The translations under genes were made by a program, and so were the position numbers. A DNA stretch of 64,000 nt, taken from the NCBI GenBank assembly GCA_034670145.1, contig JAXMOA010000022.1, forward strand, positions 1 to 64,000, given 5' to 3'. Below are positions 42,419 to 51,032 of this stretch, in pieces (within the stretch, counting starts at the first letter, position 1; the number at the start of each line of letters is the position of its first letter). The notes below the pieces were generated by a model, which had not been told where the DNA came from, did not search any database, and worked only from the letters and a program-made list of their open reading frames with translations. This DNA is from HXMU1420-2 sp034670145. Lineage in GTDB: Bacteria; Pseudomonadota; Alphaproteobacteria; Rhodobacterales; Rhodobacteraceae.

Positions 42419-43228
42419 ATGCTATTGATTCAGATGGCCGTTTTGCTGATGGCGATTGGCTGTTTCGCGGGGATTCTCGCCGGGCTTTTGGGGGTTGGTG
42501 GCGGTCTTGTGCTGGTTGCAGCGTTCTATTTCGCCTTTGGCGTTCTGGGGTATGACAGCCCGCAGTTGATGCAGATATGTCTGGCGACCTCATTGGCGAC
42601 GATCATTGTGACGTCGGTGCGCTCGGTCATGGGGCACTACAAACGTGGCGCGGTGGATTTTGACCTGTTGCGCCGCTGGGCGCCTGGTCTGGTTGTCGGG
42701 TCCGGTGCTGGTGTGGTTGCGGCGTCGTTGTTTTCCTCGGTGACGTTGCAGTTGATTTTCGGCGTGTTGGGCATGTTGGTTGGGCTGTACATGGCCTTTG
42801 GCCGGGCTGAATGGCGATTGGGAGAAGAGATGCCGGGCGGGGCGCCGCGGGCCGGATTGTCCGCGGGGATGGGGTTTCTTTCGGTCCTGATGGGGATCGG
42901 CGGCGGGACGTTTGGGGTTATGGCGATGACGCTATACGGGCGTCCGATCCACCGGGCCGTGGCCACTGCGGCTGGATTTGGCGTGTTGATTGCGGTGCCT
43001 TCGGTGATCGGCTTTTTGTTTGTCGGAGTGGATCCGGCGACACGGCCGCCTTTCACAATAGGAGCGGTCAACCTTCCGGCCTTTCTGATCGTCATTTCGA
43101 TGACCTTGTTCACCACGCCTTTGGGAGTGCGTCTGGCGCATGCGCTGGACCCTGCACCACTGCGTCGGGTTTTTGCGGTGTTCCTGATCCTTGTGGCGGG
43201 AAATATGTTGTATCAGGCCATCGGGTGA
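42419..43228 (+). CDS. Sulfite exporter TauE/SafE family membrane protein
   Basis: A 269-residue protein with seven to eight predicted helices and the duplicated glycine-rich motif of the family: GILAGLLGVGGGLVLVAAF near residue 20 and LSVLMGIGGGTFGVM near 155. Family members export sulfite, sulfoacetate or other organic anions. ATG 42419 is chosen; an in-frame start 32 codons upstream is less likely. The next gene starts inside its stop codon region (GTGA). Confidence 0.88.
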   Translation: MLLIQMAVLLMAIGCFAGILAGLLGVGGGLVLVAAFYFAFGVLGYDSPQLMQICLATSLATIIVTSVRSVMGHYKRGAVDFDLLRRWAPGLVVGSGAGVVAASLFSSVTLQLIFGVLGMLVGLYMAFGRAEWRLGEEMPGGAPRAGLSAGMGFLSVLMGIGGGTFGVMAMTLYGRPIHRAVATAAGFGVLIAVPSVIGFLFVGVDPATRPPFTIGAVNLPAFLIVISMTLFTTPLGVRLAHALDPAPLRRVFAVFLILVAGNMLYQAIG

Positions 43229-44031
43229 GCGGGGATCTTGCACGGCGGGGTTGGGTCCGGTTCGCGCATGATGCGCAGATCGCGCATTGGGCGGCCTGCG
43301 CTTTGCAACCGGCGCAGGCGGCGCTGAGTGACCCGAAACTGGCGCATTGGCTTGATTGCGAAGGCACCTGGTTTGTCGGTGTCGATGCGCTGGACAATGC
43401 GGCGGATGGGGCGATCAATGGCTCTGGCCCATTGAAAGGTGCCGCGATAGAAGCGGTGGCTGCGCAGATTGGTCCCTTGCCGCCATTGCACCGGGCGCAG
43501 GTCAGCGTCACATGGCCCGGATACCCGCGCCCTCGGCGCACAGAGAGCGCGGCGGGCTTCCGCTATCGGTTGAAACGGGATGCGGCCCATGTGGATGGGG
43601 TCCGCCCTGTGGGGCCGCATCGGCGGCGTTTTGTTCTGGAACCACATGCGTTCATCCTGGGCCTGCCGTTGACAGAGGCGGCGCCCGATGCGGCCCCTCT
43701 GGTGGTCTGGGAAGGCAGCCATCACATCATGTCGGCCGCGTTTCAAAAGGCGTTTGCAGGGCGGGCGCCAGACCAGTGGTCACAGGTGGACGTCACCGAT
43801 ATCTATCAGGCCGCCCGGCGTCAGGCGTTTGAAACCTGCCGGCGTGTGGCCTTGCCCGCCCAGCCGGGGCAGGCGTTGCTGGTGCATCGGCTGTGTCTGC
43901 ATGGGGTGGCACCCTGGGAAGGGGCCGCTACCGATGAGCCAGGCGACCAAGGTAACAAGACCCAAGGTCGGATGATCGCCTATTTTCGCCCTGAACTGCC
44001 CGGTGGTATTGCCGGTTGGCCGGTGGTCTGA
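43225..44031 (+). CDS. PhyH-like 2OG-Fe(II) oxygenase domain protein
   Basis: A 268-residue protein. A double-stranded beta-helix is suggested by HVDGVRP (HxD iron ligands), the distal histidine in LVHRLCLHGVAPW, and the 2-oxoglutarate arginine in GRMIAYFRPE. It resembles phytanoyl-CoA dioxygenase-like proteins. The GTG start at 43225 overlaps the TauE stop. The HD-domain gene follows after 16 bases. The substrate is unknown. Confidence 0.7.
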   Translation: MSGDLARRGWVRFAHDAQIAHWAACALQPAQAALSDPKLAHWLDCEGTWFVGVDALDNAADGAINGSGPLKGAAIEAVAAQIGPLPPLHRAQVSVTWPGYPRPRRTESAAGFRYRLKRDAAHVDGVRPVGPHRRRFVLEPHAFILGLPLTEAAPDAAPLVVWEGSHHIMSAAFQKAFAGRAPDQWSQVDVTDIYQAARRQAFETCRRVALPAQPGQALLVHRLCLHGVAPWEGAATDEPGDQGNKTQGRMIAYFRPELPGGIAGWPVV

Positions 44032-44047
44032 CGCCAAAGGAACCAAC

Positions 44048-44749
44048 ATGTTGCATCTGGAGTTTCGGGACCCGAGTTTGGCGCAAGCCCTGTTGCCCCA
44101 TGCCTTTGATCACAGCGAAGGCGCGCATGATGTGGCACATCTGCTGCGCGTCTGGCGCAATGTAGAGCGCATCATGGCGCAAGAGGGGGGAGACGCCCGC
44201 ATTCTGTTGGCGGCCACTTTGCTGCATGACTGCATCTGGGTCGACAAAGCGTCACCCCGACGATCCATGGCGTCGCGTCTGGCCGCCGAAAAAGCGCGGG
44301 AGGTGCTGTCTGGACTGGACTGGGCCGAGGCCGAAACCGCCCAGGTCGCCCATGCGATTGAGGCGCATAGTTTCTCGGCCGCGATCCCGCCGGCTACGGT
44401 TGAGGCGCGTGTCCTGCAGGATGCGGATCGGTTGGATGCCATCGGTCTGGTTGGAGTGGCGCGGTGCTTCTATGTGGCGGGCCTGCAGCGCTCGGCCCTC
44501 TACGATCCGCTGGATCCACGTGCCGGCGCGCGCGCCTTGGACGACCGGGCTTATGCTTTGGACCATTTCCAGACCAAGCTGCTGGACCTTGGACAAGGTT
44601 TCCAGACCGAGACGGGACGCGCCTTGGCCAAGGCACGCACGGCGCAACTGCGGGCCTTTTACGAAGGTATGTTGGCCGAAGTCGGGGCCGGGTCCGTGGC
44701 CGGGTCTGTGCCAGGGACGGCAACCCTGGCAGATCCGGATCAGAACTGA
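44048..44749 (+). CDS. HD-domain metal-dependent phosphohydrolase
   Basis: A 233-residue HD-superfamily protein. Metal ligands are in GAHDVAHLLRV (about residue 25), LLHDCIW (about residue 57) and LQDADRLDAIG (about residue 125). It is like the YedJ group of predicted phosphohydrolases. The last 10 bases overlap the convergent Crp/Fnr gene. Confidence 0.87.
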   Translation: MLHLEFRDPSLAQALLPHAFDHSEGAHDVAHLLRVWRNVERIMAQEGGDARILLAATLLHDCIWVDKASPRRSMASRLAAEKAREVLSGLDWAEAETAQVAHAIEAHSFSAAIPPATVEARVLQDADRLDAIGLVGVARCFYVAGLQRSALYDPLDPRAGARALDDRAYALDHFQTKLLDLGQGFQTETGRALAKARTAQLRAFYEGMLAEVGAGSVAGSVPGTATLADPDQN

Positions 44750-45408
44750 TCAAATCCGGCCAAAGTCTCAAGGGCCGCGCGATCCAGCAGTTTCAGCCCA
44801 CCCCTTGTGGCCTGAACGACATCAGCTTTGCGCCAACCCGACAGCGTCTTGGATACAGCCTCGCGGGTGGCACCGACAAACTCGGCCAGTTCGGATTGAG
44901 ACAGGTTGAGCTGTGTGCCCTCCGGGCCGGTCAGGTGCAGGATCTTGCGCGCCAGGCGGGTCGACACCGGCAGAAACACCTGCTCGCTGAGTTGGAGGTT
45001 CATCCAGCGCATCCGCTGACCGGCCAGACGAATGAGGTCGACGGCCAACTCGGGGGTGTCCTTGACCGCCTTCAGGATATCGGGGTTGCGCACCCGGGCC
45101 AGGCAGCAAGGCTCCAAAGCAATCACAGAGGCCGTGCGCGGACCCGGGTCAAACAGCGAGATCTCTCCGAACAACGCTCCCGTTCGCATCACATCCAGTG
45201 ACAGTTTTCTTCCGTCTTCGGATAAAACGCTGAATTCCAGCGCGCCCGACAGAATGACGTAGAGCGCGTCACCATCATCCCCCTGTTCAAACAGAATTTC
45301 GCCCTGTTGCAGCTGAATGTCGGTGCATAGTGAAATCAAAATGCGTTTCAGGTCAGGCGAAGCATCCGAAAGAAAGCCAATTTGAGGAAAACTGTTAGGG
45401 TCGATCAC
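44740..45408 (-). CDS. Crp/Fnr-family transcriptional regulator
   Basis: A 222-residue regulator. The cyclic-nucleotide-binding-like domain covers about residues 15-130 (GEILFEQGDDGDALYVILSG, then GALFGEISLFDPGPRTASV). The C-terminal Crp-type helix-turn-helix includes LSQSELAEFVGATREAVSKTL. The N-terminal cysteines of oxygen-sensing Fnr are absent. Start is GTG 45408 after GGAG; no ATG fits. It is 4 bases after the lipoprotein gene. Confidence 0.88.
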   Translation of the reverse strand: MIDPNSFPQIGFLSDASPDLKRILISLCTDIQLQQGEILFEQGDDGDALYVILSGALEFSVLSEDGRKLSLDVMRTGALFGEISLFDPGPRTASVIALEPCCLARVRNPDILKAVKDTPELAVDLIRLAGQRMRWMNLQLSEQVFLPVSTRLARKILHLTGPEGTQLNLSQSELAEFVGATREAVSKTLSGWRKADVVQATRGGLKLLDRAALETLAGFDQF

Positions 45409-45412
45409 TGGG

Positions 45413-45952
45413 TTACTCCGATTGGGACTCTGTGAGGCCGGGTTCGACAGAAGCGAGGCCAAGTTTTTGAGCCGCCGCCAGAGACAGAACAGAAGAATCC
45501 AGCCCCTGGGATTTTTGATACCGACGGATGGCAGCGCGCGTGCGCGAATCCATCTCACCATTAACGGGCCAGATATAGTAGCCCCGCACTGACAGGGCGC
45601 GCTGCAATGACGCAATGAAATCTTCGGTGATGGCTTCCTGGCAGGGGGTCTCGAACCAGTTTTCCTGACGTGTCTTGACGATCTGCTGGACGCGCTCGGT
45701 CTTGTAGACTGCTGGATTGCCGACAGAACCATCGGCACGGATCTCGGCGGGTTGGACGATCACGTGGCGCGTCACGGTTTCGATAACGGCGGGGGTGACC
45801 TGTTTACCCCAACATGTATCCGGATCGGCGCCTTCGGGAATCTCAGAGGAAAACGAGGCGACCTCGGGCGTGTCCACGAGCGTGCTTTGTGGGCCGCACG
45901 CCAGAAGCGTTGCCAGCGAACTGATCGCCAGGATGGAACGGGGAGGTGTCAT
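45413..45952 (-). CDS. Lipoprotein with peptidoglycan-binding domain
   Basis: A 179-residue protein. The lipobox LLACG places the lipidated cysteine at residue 19. The C-terminal PG_binding_1 domain (IASLQRALSVRGYYIWPVNG then RTRAAIRRYQ) covers about residues 110-165. It probably tethers envelope layers or a hydrolase to the cell wall. Confidence 0.83.
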   Translation of the reverse strand: MTPPRSILAISSLATLLACGPQSTLVDTPEVASFSSEIPEGADPDTCWGKQVTPAVIETVTRHVIVQPAEIRADGSVGNPAVYKTERVQQIVKTRQENWFETPCQEAITEDFIASLQRALSVRGYYIWPVNGEMDSRTRAAIRRYQKSQGLDSSVLSLAAAQKLGLASVEPGLTESQSE

Positions 45953-46086
45953 GCTCGGGCCTCTGCGGCGTTTTGCACCAGTCTAACGTATCTGGGTGTT
46001 GCCTGCAAAGGGGGCGCTCCTTACTTATCTTCGGGTGTGGGTTCGGGTATGGGCCGCGACTACCCTATGTGTGTGTGGAGTTTCTG

Positions 46087-46722
46087 ATGGACCTGATTGA
46101 ACGTTTCGTGACGCTGTGGGTGGTGATTGATCCGATTGGGACGATTCCGGTTTTTGTGGCGATTTCGGCAGCCATGGCCGCGTCCGAGCGGCGGCGCACG
46201 GCCTTTCTGGCGGTGGCGGTCAGCGCCGGTGTCCTGCTGTTTTTCCTGATCTGCGGGCAGTTGCTGATTGATGCGCTGGGCATTGGGTTGCTGTCCTTCC
46301 AGGTGGCGGGGGGAATCGTGCTGTTCCTGTTTGCGCTGACGATGATTTTCGGAGAACCCAAGGCCGAGGATGACAAACGCTCGACCCAGGCGGATGAGGC
46401 ATTGGGAGACGACCGGCCCTCGCCGGCGGTGTTTCCCCTGGCGGTGCCATCCCTGGCCTCTCCGGGGGCGATGCTGGCGATCGTGATGTTGACCGACAAT
46501 GAAACCGTGGCGATCTGGGATCAGGCATTGACGGCCGTTGTAATGATGGTGGTGTTGTCTATTGCCTTGGGCTGCATGTTGCTGGCGGGGCCGATCCTGC
46601 GGGTGATCGGACATTCCGGCGCGGCGGTTGTCAGTCGGGTCATGGGCATGATCCTGGCCTCGGTCGCGGCAAATTCGGTTCTGTCGGCGCTGTTGACGAT
46701 CTTTCAGACCGGATCGATGTGA
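46087..46722 (+). CDS. MarC-family membrane protein
   Basis: A 211-residue protein with six predicted helices. The MarC/UPF0056 signature is LWVVIDPIGTIPVFV near the N-terminus, and a second is FPLAVPSLASPGAMLAIVML. Function in this family is poorly defined. ATG 46087 follows GGAG by 6 bases. The 3-prime end overlaps the convergent OB-fold gene. Confidence 0.88.
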   Translation: MDLIERFVTLWVVIDPIGTIPVFVAISAAMAASERRRTAFLAVAVSAGVLLFFLICGQLLIDALGIGLLSFQVAGGIVLFLFALTMIFGEPKAEDDKRSTQADEALGDDRPSPAVFPLAVPSLASPGAMLAIVMLTDNETVAIWDQALTAVVMMVVLSIALGCMLLAGPILRVIGHSGAAVVSRVMGMILASVAANSVLSALLTIFQTGSM

Positions 46723-47137
46723 CCGGGGGCGTTTGATCGGTCAGCAACAGGTCCAGCATGGAGGAGATGTCCTCGATCTGTTCGGCGATCACATGGGTGA
46801 CAGAATGCGCCCTTTGCAGCCGTCCCGTGACACGCAGCATACGCCCGGAAATCACGGCGCGGCGGAATTGGTCATACATCTTGCGCCAGACGATCACATT
46901 CACGACGCCGGTTTCATCCTCGAGCGTGACAAAGATCACCCCTTTGGCTGTGCCCGGGCGCTGACGCAGGATCACCAGCCCGGCAACCGTGATGCGCGCC
47001 CCTTCGGGTGGGTCGTCCAGCCGGTTCGCGGGCAAGGCGCTGGGCGGGCGTGGCCAATCGGTGGGGCGGCGGGGCGGCCGGGGATTTGGGCTGGGGCCGG
47101 ATGTGGCGTCGGGATGGGCAGAAGAGAGGATACGCAT
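46640..47137 (-). CDS. Solo DnaE2-type (ImuC) OB-fold protein under an SOS box
   Basis: A 165-residue protein. Residues 55-140 match the C-terminal OB-fold of error-prone polymerase DnaE2: RITVAGLVILRQRPGTAKGV, then the TLEDETG motif, NVIVW, and AEQIEDISSML. The polymerase palm, fingers and PHP domain are absent, and there is no sign of them upstream. The start at 47137 is 2 bases from an SOS box that overlaps a good promoter, so the transcript may be leaderless. The last 83 bases overlap marC. It may be a decayed dnaE2 end or a working SOS-induced single-strand DNA binding protein. Confidence 0.7.
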   Translation of the reverse strand: MRILSSAHPDATSGPSPNPRPPRRPTDWPRPPSALPANRLDDPPEGARITVAGLVILRQRPGTAKGVIFVTLEDETGVVNVIVWRKMYDQFRRAVISGRMLRVTGRLQRAHSVTHVIAEQIEDISSMLDLLLTDQTPPVTSIRSERSSTAPTEPNLPRPRPGSCP

Positions 47138-47139
47138 GA

Positions 47140-47154
47140 GAACAAATATAGAAC
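47140..47154. promoter_or_regulatory. Alphaproteobacterial LexA (SOS) box with promoter
   Basis: GAACAAATATAGAAC is an exact GAAC-N7-GAAC (GTTC-N7-GTTC on the other strand), the SOS box of alphaproteobacteria. On the minus strand a -35 TTGCCC (47167-47172) and -10 TATATT (47145-47150) are 16 bases apart, and the box covers the -10. The predicted start of transcription falls at about 47138, next to the ATG at 47137. Confidence 0.8.
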
Positions 47155-47262
47155 ATATATGATTTTGGGCAAGCCTGCGCGATTGCAATGCAAAAGGGGG
47201 CTGGTGTGTCCTTCGGTGCTTGGCTAGACACGACGCCGGAACTCCATAAGGGAAGGGATCAG

Positions 47263-47586
47263 ATGGCCAAGATCACCTATATCGAGCATGGCGGCACCGA
47301 ACATGTGGTGGAGGTTGCCAATGGGTTGACCGTCATGGAAGGCGCGCGGGACAACAACATTCCGGGAATCGAGGCAGATTGCGGCGGAGCCTGTGCCTGT
47401 TCGACGTGTCATGTTTATGTGCATCCGGACTGGGTTGAGAAACTGCCAGCCAAGGATGACATGGAAGAAGACATGCTGGACTTTGCTTACGAGCCGAATC
47501 CGGATCGGTCGCGCCTGACCTGTCAGCTGAAGGTGACAGATGCGCTGGACGGATTGATCGTCCAAATGCCCGAAAAGCAGATTTGA
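47263..47586 (+). CDS. [2Fe-2S] ferredoxin, adrenodoxin/ISC type
   Basis: A 107-residue ferredoxin. Cluster cysteines C40, C46 and C49 lie in ADCGGACACSTCHV, with a fourth in LTCQL near residue 87. This C-x5-C-x2-C pattern is typical of adrenodoxin-like ferredoxins that serve P450s or Fe-S assembly. ATG 47263 follows AAGGGA. Its stop overlaps the start of the next gene (TGATG). Confidence 0.9.
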   Translation: MAKITYIEHGGTEHVVEVANGLTVMEGARDNNIPGIEADCGGACACSTCHVYVHPDWVEKLPAKDDMEEDMLDFAYEPNPDRSRLTCQLKVTDALDGLIVQMPEKQI

Positions 47587-48326
47587 TGCGCGGCGCCTGT
47601 TTGGCGCTGTATCTGGTCCTGTATGGGACATTTTTGGCCACGCCTGCTGTGTCGGGCGAGGCCATTTTGCGTGCATGGTACGCAGAACCAACGACGCGCT
47701 ATGCCCATGGCGTGCTGGGCGACAAGGTGGAATGGGGCGCCTTGATACTCGAGGTGGATACCTGCACCCAATGCGCGGGAATGCGCCGCGAACAACGGCG
47801 TATCCGACTGCCTGAAACACAGGTGTTCGAAGATCTGGCGCCACGATTGATCGATCTGGACGCGGATGGCATCCCCGAGGTTGTGACCATTCAATCGCAT
47901 CAGCGCCAGGGCGCGCGCATTGTGGTCTATGACCACAGCGGACAAATCGCCCAGAACGCCTATATCGGTCAGGCGCATCGCTGGCTCGCCCCGGTTGGCG
48001 CTGCGGATTTTGACGGGGACGGGCAGGTCGAAATTGCCTATGTCGACCGACCTCATCTAGCCAGGCGTTTGACTTTGCTGCGATATCAGCGGGGCGACAT
48101 GCCTGTGATCGCGACACTGGATGGGGTCACGAACCATCGGATCGGCGAAGATTTCATCTCGGGCGGGGTGCGTGACTGTGGCGCCGGGCCGGAAATGATC
48201 GCGGCGGATGCGGGTTGGTCGCGTATTCTGTCGGTCACGTTTGACGGCCGAAAACTGACCGCACGAAACCTGGCGCGCTTTGCCGGACCCGACAGTTTCG
48301 ACCCGGTTCTGGCCTGTTCGCGCTGA
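47586..48326 (+). CDS. Exported FG-GAP/VCBS-like repeat protein
   Basis: A 246-residue protein with a signal peptide (MRGACLALYLVLYGTFLATPAVSGE). Two Asp-rich calcium-binding-like repeats are seen, DLDADGIPEVV and DFDGDGQVEIAY, as in FG-GAP/VCBS beta-propeller proteins. A CTQC pair is also present. It is translationally coupled to the ferredoxin gene. Function is unknown. Confidence 0.78.
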   Translation: MRGACLALYLVLYGTFLATPAVSGEAILRAWYAEPTTRYAHGVLGDKVEWGALILEVDTCTQCAGMRREQRRIRLPETQVFEDLAPRLIDLDADGIPEVVTIQSHQRQGARIVVYDHSGQIAQNAYIGQAHRWLAPVGAADFDGDGQVEIAYVDRPHLARRLTLLRYQRGDMPVIATLDGVTNHRIGEDFISGGVRDCGAGPEMIAADAGWSRILSVTFDGRKLTARNLARFAGPDSFDPVLACSR

Positions 48327-48390
48327 AAAACGGGGCCGCGATCCGCCAGCGATGACCGAGAGCTGGTCGCGCGGCACTGGCAGATTGCCG

Positions 48391-48996
48391 TCAGTTTTCT
48401 GTAGCGCCGCCTGACCCAAGCGTTTTGGCCAGTTGCTCTGCCGGGATCTGCGGTGGTTTGCGCCAGGGCGCATATGCCGTGCAAAGGCCCGCCCCCAACA
48501 ACACCAACAGACCCAGCGCCAGGGATGCGCCCATCAGCTTATCGACAGAAACGCCGTCGATCAGCGCCAGCGCCAGAATACCCAGGCCCGAAACCATGGA
48601 AAAAACGCCCATGGCAAACCACAAGACCCGCCAACGGCCATATTCTCCGATGACAACCTGCAAATCCGGACGCACCTGTGACAGCCGCTGGCACAGCAGG
48701 GTGATCAAATCCACAAAGACCCGAAGATCCGGCTGACCGGACGCGCCGCCCGGGGGCAGGGTGAGCGATATGGACTGCCGTTCGCCCCCTGCCACCAGAT
48801 CAAAGCGCCAAAACCGCGATCCCTTGACCTGGTGATCCACAAATGCCGCCTGCTGCACCTGGGGCAGGGCAAGCTGCCATAGCAGCTCCCCCTCGGGCGA
48901 GAGGCAAACCAAATCCGTCTCGCGCACCTCATAGATCCGAGGCGTGGCCAGCAAGGCCGGCTTGATCTCGAACTGATGGTTCAGAGCGCACGCCAC
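48391..48996 (-). CDS. Membrane protein of unknown function
   Basis: A 201-residue protein. A soluble N-terminal half of about 120 residues is followed by two membrane helices (VLWFAMGVFSMVSGLGILAL and LMGASLALGLLVLLGAGL) and a short tail. Start is GTG 48996, overlapping the purD end by 16 bases, so it is probably expressed with purD. No family is recognised. Confidence 0.65.
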   Translation of the reverse strand: MACALNHQFEIKPALLATPRIYEVRETDLVCLSPEGELLWQLALPQVQQAAFVDHQVKGSRFWRFDLVAGGERQSISLTLPPGGASGQPDLRVFVDLITLLCQRLSQVRPDLQVVIGEYGRWRVLWFAMGVFSMVSGLGILALALIDGVSVDKLMGASLALGLLVLLGAGLCTAYAPWRKPPQIPAEQLAKTLGSGGATEN

Positions 48997-50243
48997 CCGA
49001 TGTCGCGGCGCATGTAGCCGTTTGGCCAGTCGATCTGATCCGCCATTTCGTATGCGGCATCCCGCGCCGCCTGCAGGCTCTCGCCCCGCGCCGTGATGTT
49101 CAGCACACGACCGCCGTTCGAGACAAAGGCACCTTCGGACCGGGCCGTCCCTGCATGAAAAACCATCTGGCTGCTGTTCTCGGGCAGCGCTTCGAGGCCG
49201 CCGATGCGCTCGCCCTTGGCATAGGCCCCGGGATAGCCGCCCGCCGACATGACAATCGTCAACGCATGATCATCCGCCCAGTTGACCTGCGCCTCGGCCA
49301 GCCGCCCTTCGGCGGAGGCCTGCAACAGATCCAGCACCTGCGCGCCAAGCCGCAGCATCAGAACCTGACATTCCGGATCGCCAAAACGCACGTTGTATTC
49401 CACCAGCCGTGGTTGCCCGTCGCGGATCATCAATCCGACATACAGCACCCCCTGGTACGGCATCCCGCGTGCCGCCATCTGGGCCATGGTCGGGCGGACG
49501 ATTTCGTCCATGGCCTTTTGCGTGGCCGTTTCGCTCAGCACAGGCGCGGGCGAATAGGCGCCCATTCCGCCTGTGTTCAGGCCGGTGTCGCCTTCGCCAA
49601 TGCGCTTGTGATCCTGGGCAGTGCCAATGGGCAAAACGGTTTCCCCGTCACACAAGACAAAGAGAGACGCTTCTTCGCCCTCCATGAATTCTTCCAGCAC
49701 AACCTCGGCGCCGGCCTCTCCAAAGGCACCGCCGAACATGTCGTCAATGGCCGCCAATGCGGTCGCTTCGTCCATGGCAACAACCACACCCTTGCCCGCG
49801 GCCAGACCGTCGGCTTTGACCACGATGGGCGCGCCGTTTTCGCGGATATAGGCGCGGGCCGCTTCCGCATCGGTGAAATGCGCATAACCGGCCGTGGGCG
49901 CAGCGGCGGCGTCGCAGATCTCCTTGGTGAACCGTTTGGACGCTTCGAGTTGGGCCGCCGCCTGGCTGGGGCCAAACACCAGAAAGCCGGCGTTGCGCAA
50001 AACGTCCGATACCCCAATGGCCAAGGGCGCTTCGGGTCCGACAATCACGAAATCAATCAGATTGTCACCGGCAAAACCCAACACCGCCTCCGGGTTCATG
50101 ATATCCAGCGTGGCGCATTCCGCGATCTTTGCGATCCCGGCATTGCCGGGGGCGACGATCAGCTTGTCACATTTCGGATTTTGCAGCACGGCCCAGGCCA
50201 GCGCATGTTCACGCCCGCCGCCACCGAGGATGAGGATATTCAT
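48981..50243 (-). CDS. purD: Phosphoribosylamine-glycine ligase PurD
   Basis: A 420-residue ATP-grasp enzyme that joins phosphoribosylamine and glycine in de novo purine synthesis. It starts MNILILGGGGREHALAWA, has VVGPEAPLAIGVSD near residue 67, VVKADGLAAGKGVVVA near 140, the TGGMGAYSPAP motif near 225, and EYNVRFGDPECQ near 285. Length and motifs are complete. Confidence 0.96.
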   Translation of the reverse strand: MNILILGGGGREHALAWAVLQNPKCDKLIVAPGNAGIAKIAECATLDIMNPEAVLGFAGDNLIDFVIVGPEAPLAIGVSDVLRNAGFLVFGPSQAAAQLEASKRFTKEICDAAAAPTAGYAHFTDAEAARAYIRENGAPIVVKADGLAAGKGVVVAMDEATALAAIDDMFGGAFGEAGAEVVLEEFMEGEEASLFVLCDGETVLPIGTAQDHKRIGEGDTGLNTGGMGAYSPAPVLSETATQKAMDEIVRPTMAQMAARGMPYQGVLYVGLMIRDGQPRLVEYNVRFGDPECQVLMLRLGAQVLDLLQASAEGRLAEAQVNWADDHALTIVMSAGGYPGAYAKGERIGGLEALPENSSQMVFHAGTARSEGAFVSNGGRVLNITARGESLQAARDAAYEMADQIDWPNGYMRRDIGWRAL

Positions 50244-50318
50244 GGGCGCTCCTTACGCTTGGCCTGTATCGGTTCGCGTTCTAAGCTGTGGACCAGATCA
50301 TGACAAGCGAGGCAGCGC

Positions 50319-51032
50319 ATGCAAGGCATCAAGGCACTCACATTCGACACCGGGGGAACCCTGTTGGATTGGCATAGTGGGTTTCGTCAGGCACTGGCCG
50401 CCGCCGGGGCCCGCCACAAGGTCGAACGCGACTGGGCCGCGCTGGCCAATGATTTGCGCAAACGATCGCTTGGGGCGATGCTCAACCTGGGTGAAAGCGG
50501 CCCGCCCGCCTATAATTTCGACGGGGCGCATCGGTTTTCCCTGGATGCGATGCTGGCTGATGAAGGGCTGGATATGTTTGACGAGGCTGATCGCCACGCC
50601 ATCGCCTGGGACGCCCCGCACAGTTTCGCCTGCTGGCCCGACTGCCCGCAGGGGCTGTCTGCGATTCGGGCCCGGTTCATCGCGGCCAGTTTCACGATTC
50701 TGAGCTATCGGCTGGTCATTGATGCGGCCAAGGCAAACGGGCTGATTTGGGATGCGGTGCTGAGCTGCGAGGGATTTGGTGTTTATAAACTGTTGCCCGA
50801 GGCCTATGAGAAGGCGGCGTTTTACCTGCAACTCAAACCCGCGGAATGTATGATGGTGGCCTGCCACAGCTTTGATCTGGACGCTGCCCGTGCCGTGGGG
50901 TTTCGCACGGCATTGGTGCACCGGCCGCTGGAATGGGGCGGGGCGCAGGCACAGATTGGCGGGGCGCCGGATCCTGCCGCCTATGATGTGGTTGCCGATG
51001 ATTTCATCGCGTTGAGCGAGGCGCTGACATGA
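50319..51032 (+). CDS. HAD-family hydrolase (haloacid dehalogenase type II-like)
   Basis: A 237-residue HAD hydrolase. The nucleophile is D10 in FDTGGTLLDW; the second aspartate of DxD is glycine, as in dehalogenase-like rather than phosphatase-like members. The motif III lysine lies in GVYKLLPEAYEKA and motif IV in CHSFDLDAARAVGF. The stop overlaps the xseA start by 4 bases. The substrate is unknown. Confidence 0.85.
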   Translation: MQGIKALTFDTGGTLLDWHSGFRQALAAAGARHKVERDWAALANDLRKRSLGAMLNLGESGPPAYNFDGAHRFSLDAMLADEGLDMFDEADRHAIAWDAPHSFACWPDCPQGLSAIRARFIAASFTILSYRLVIDAAKANGLIWDAVLSCEGFGVYKLLPEAYEKAAFYLQLKPAECMMVACHSFDLDAARAVGFRTALVHRPLEWGGAQAQIGGAPDPAAYDVVADDFIALSEALT

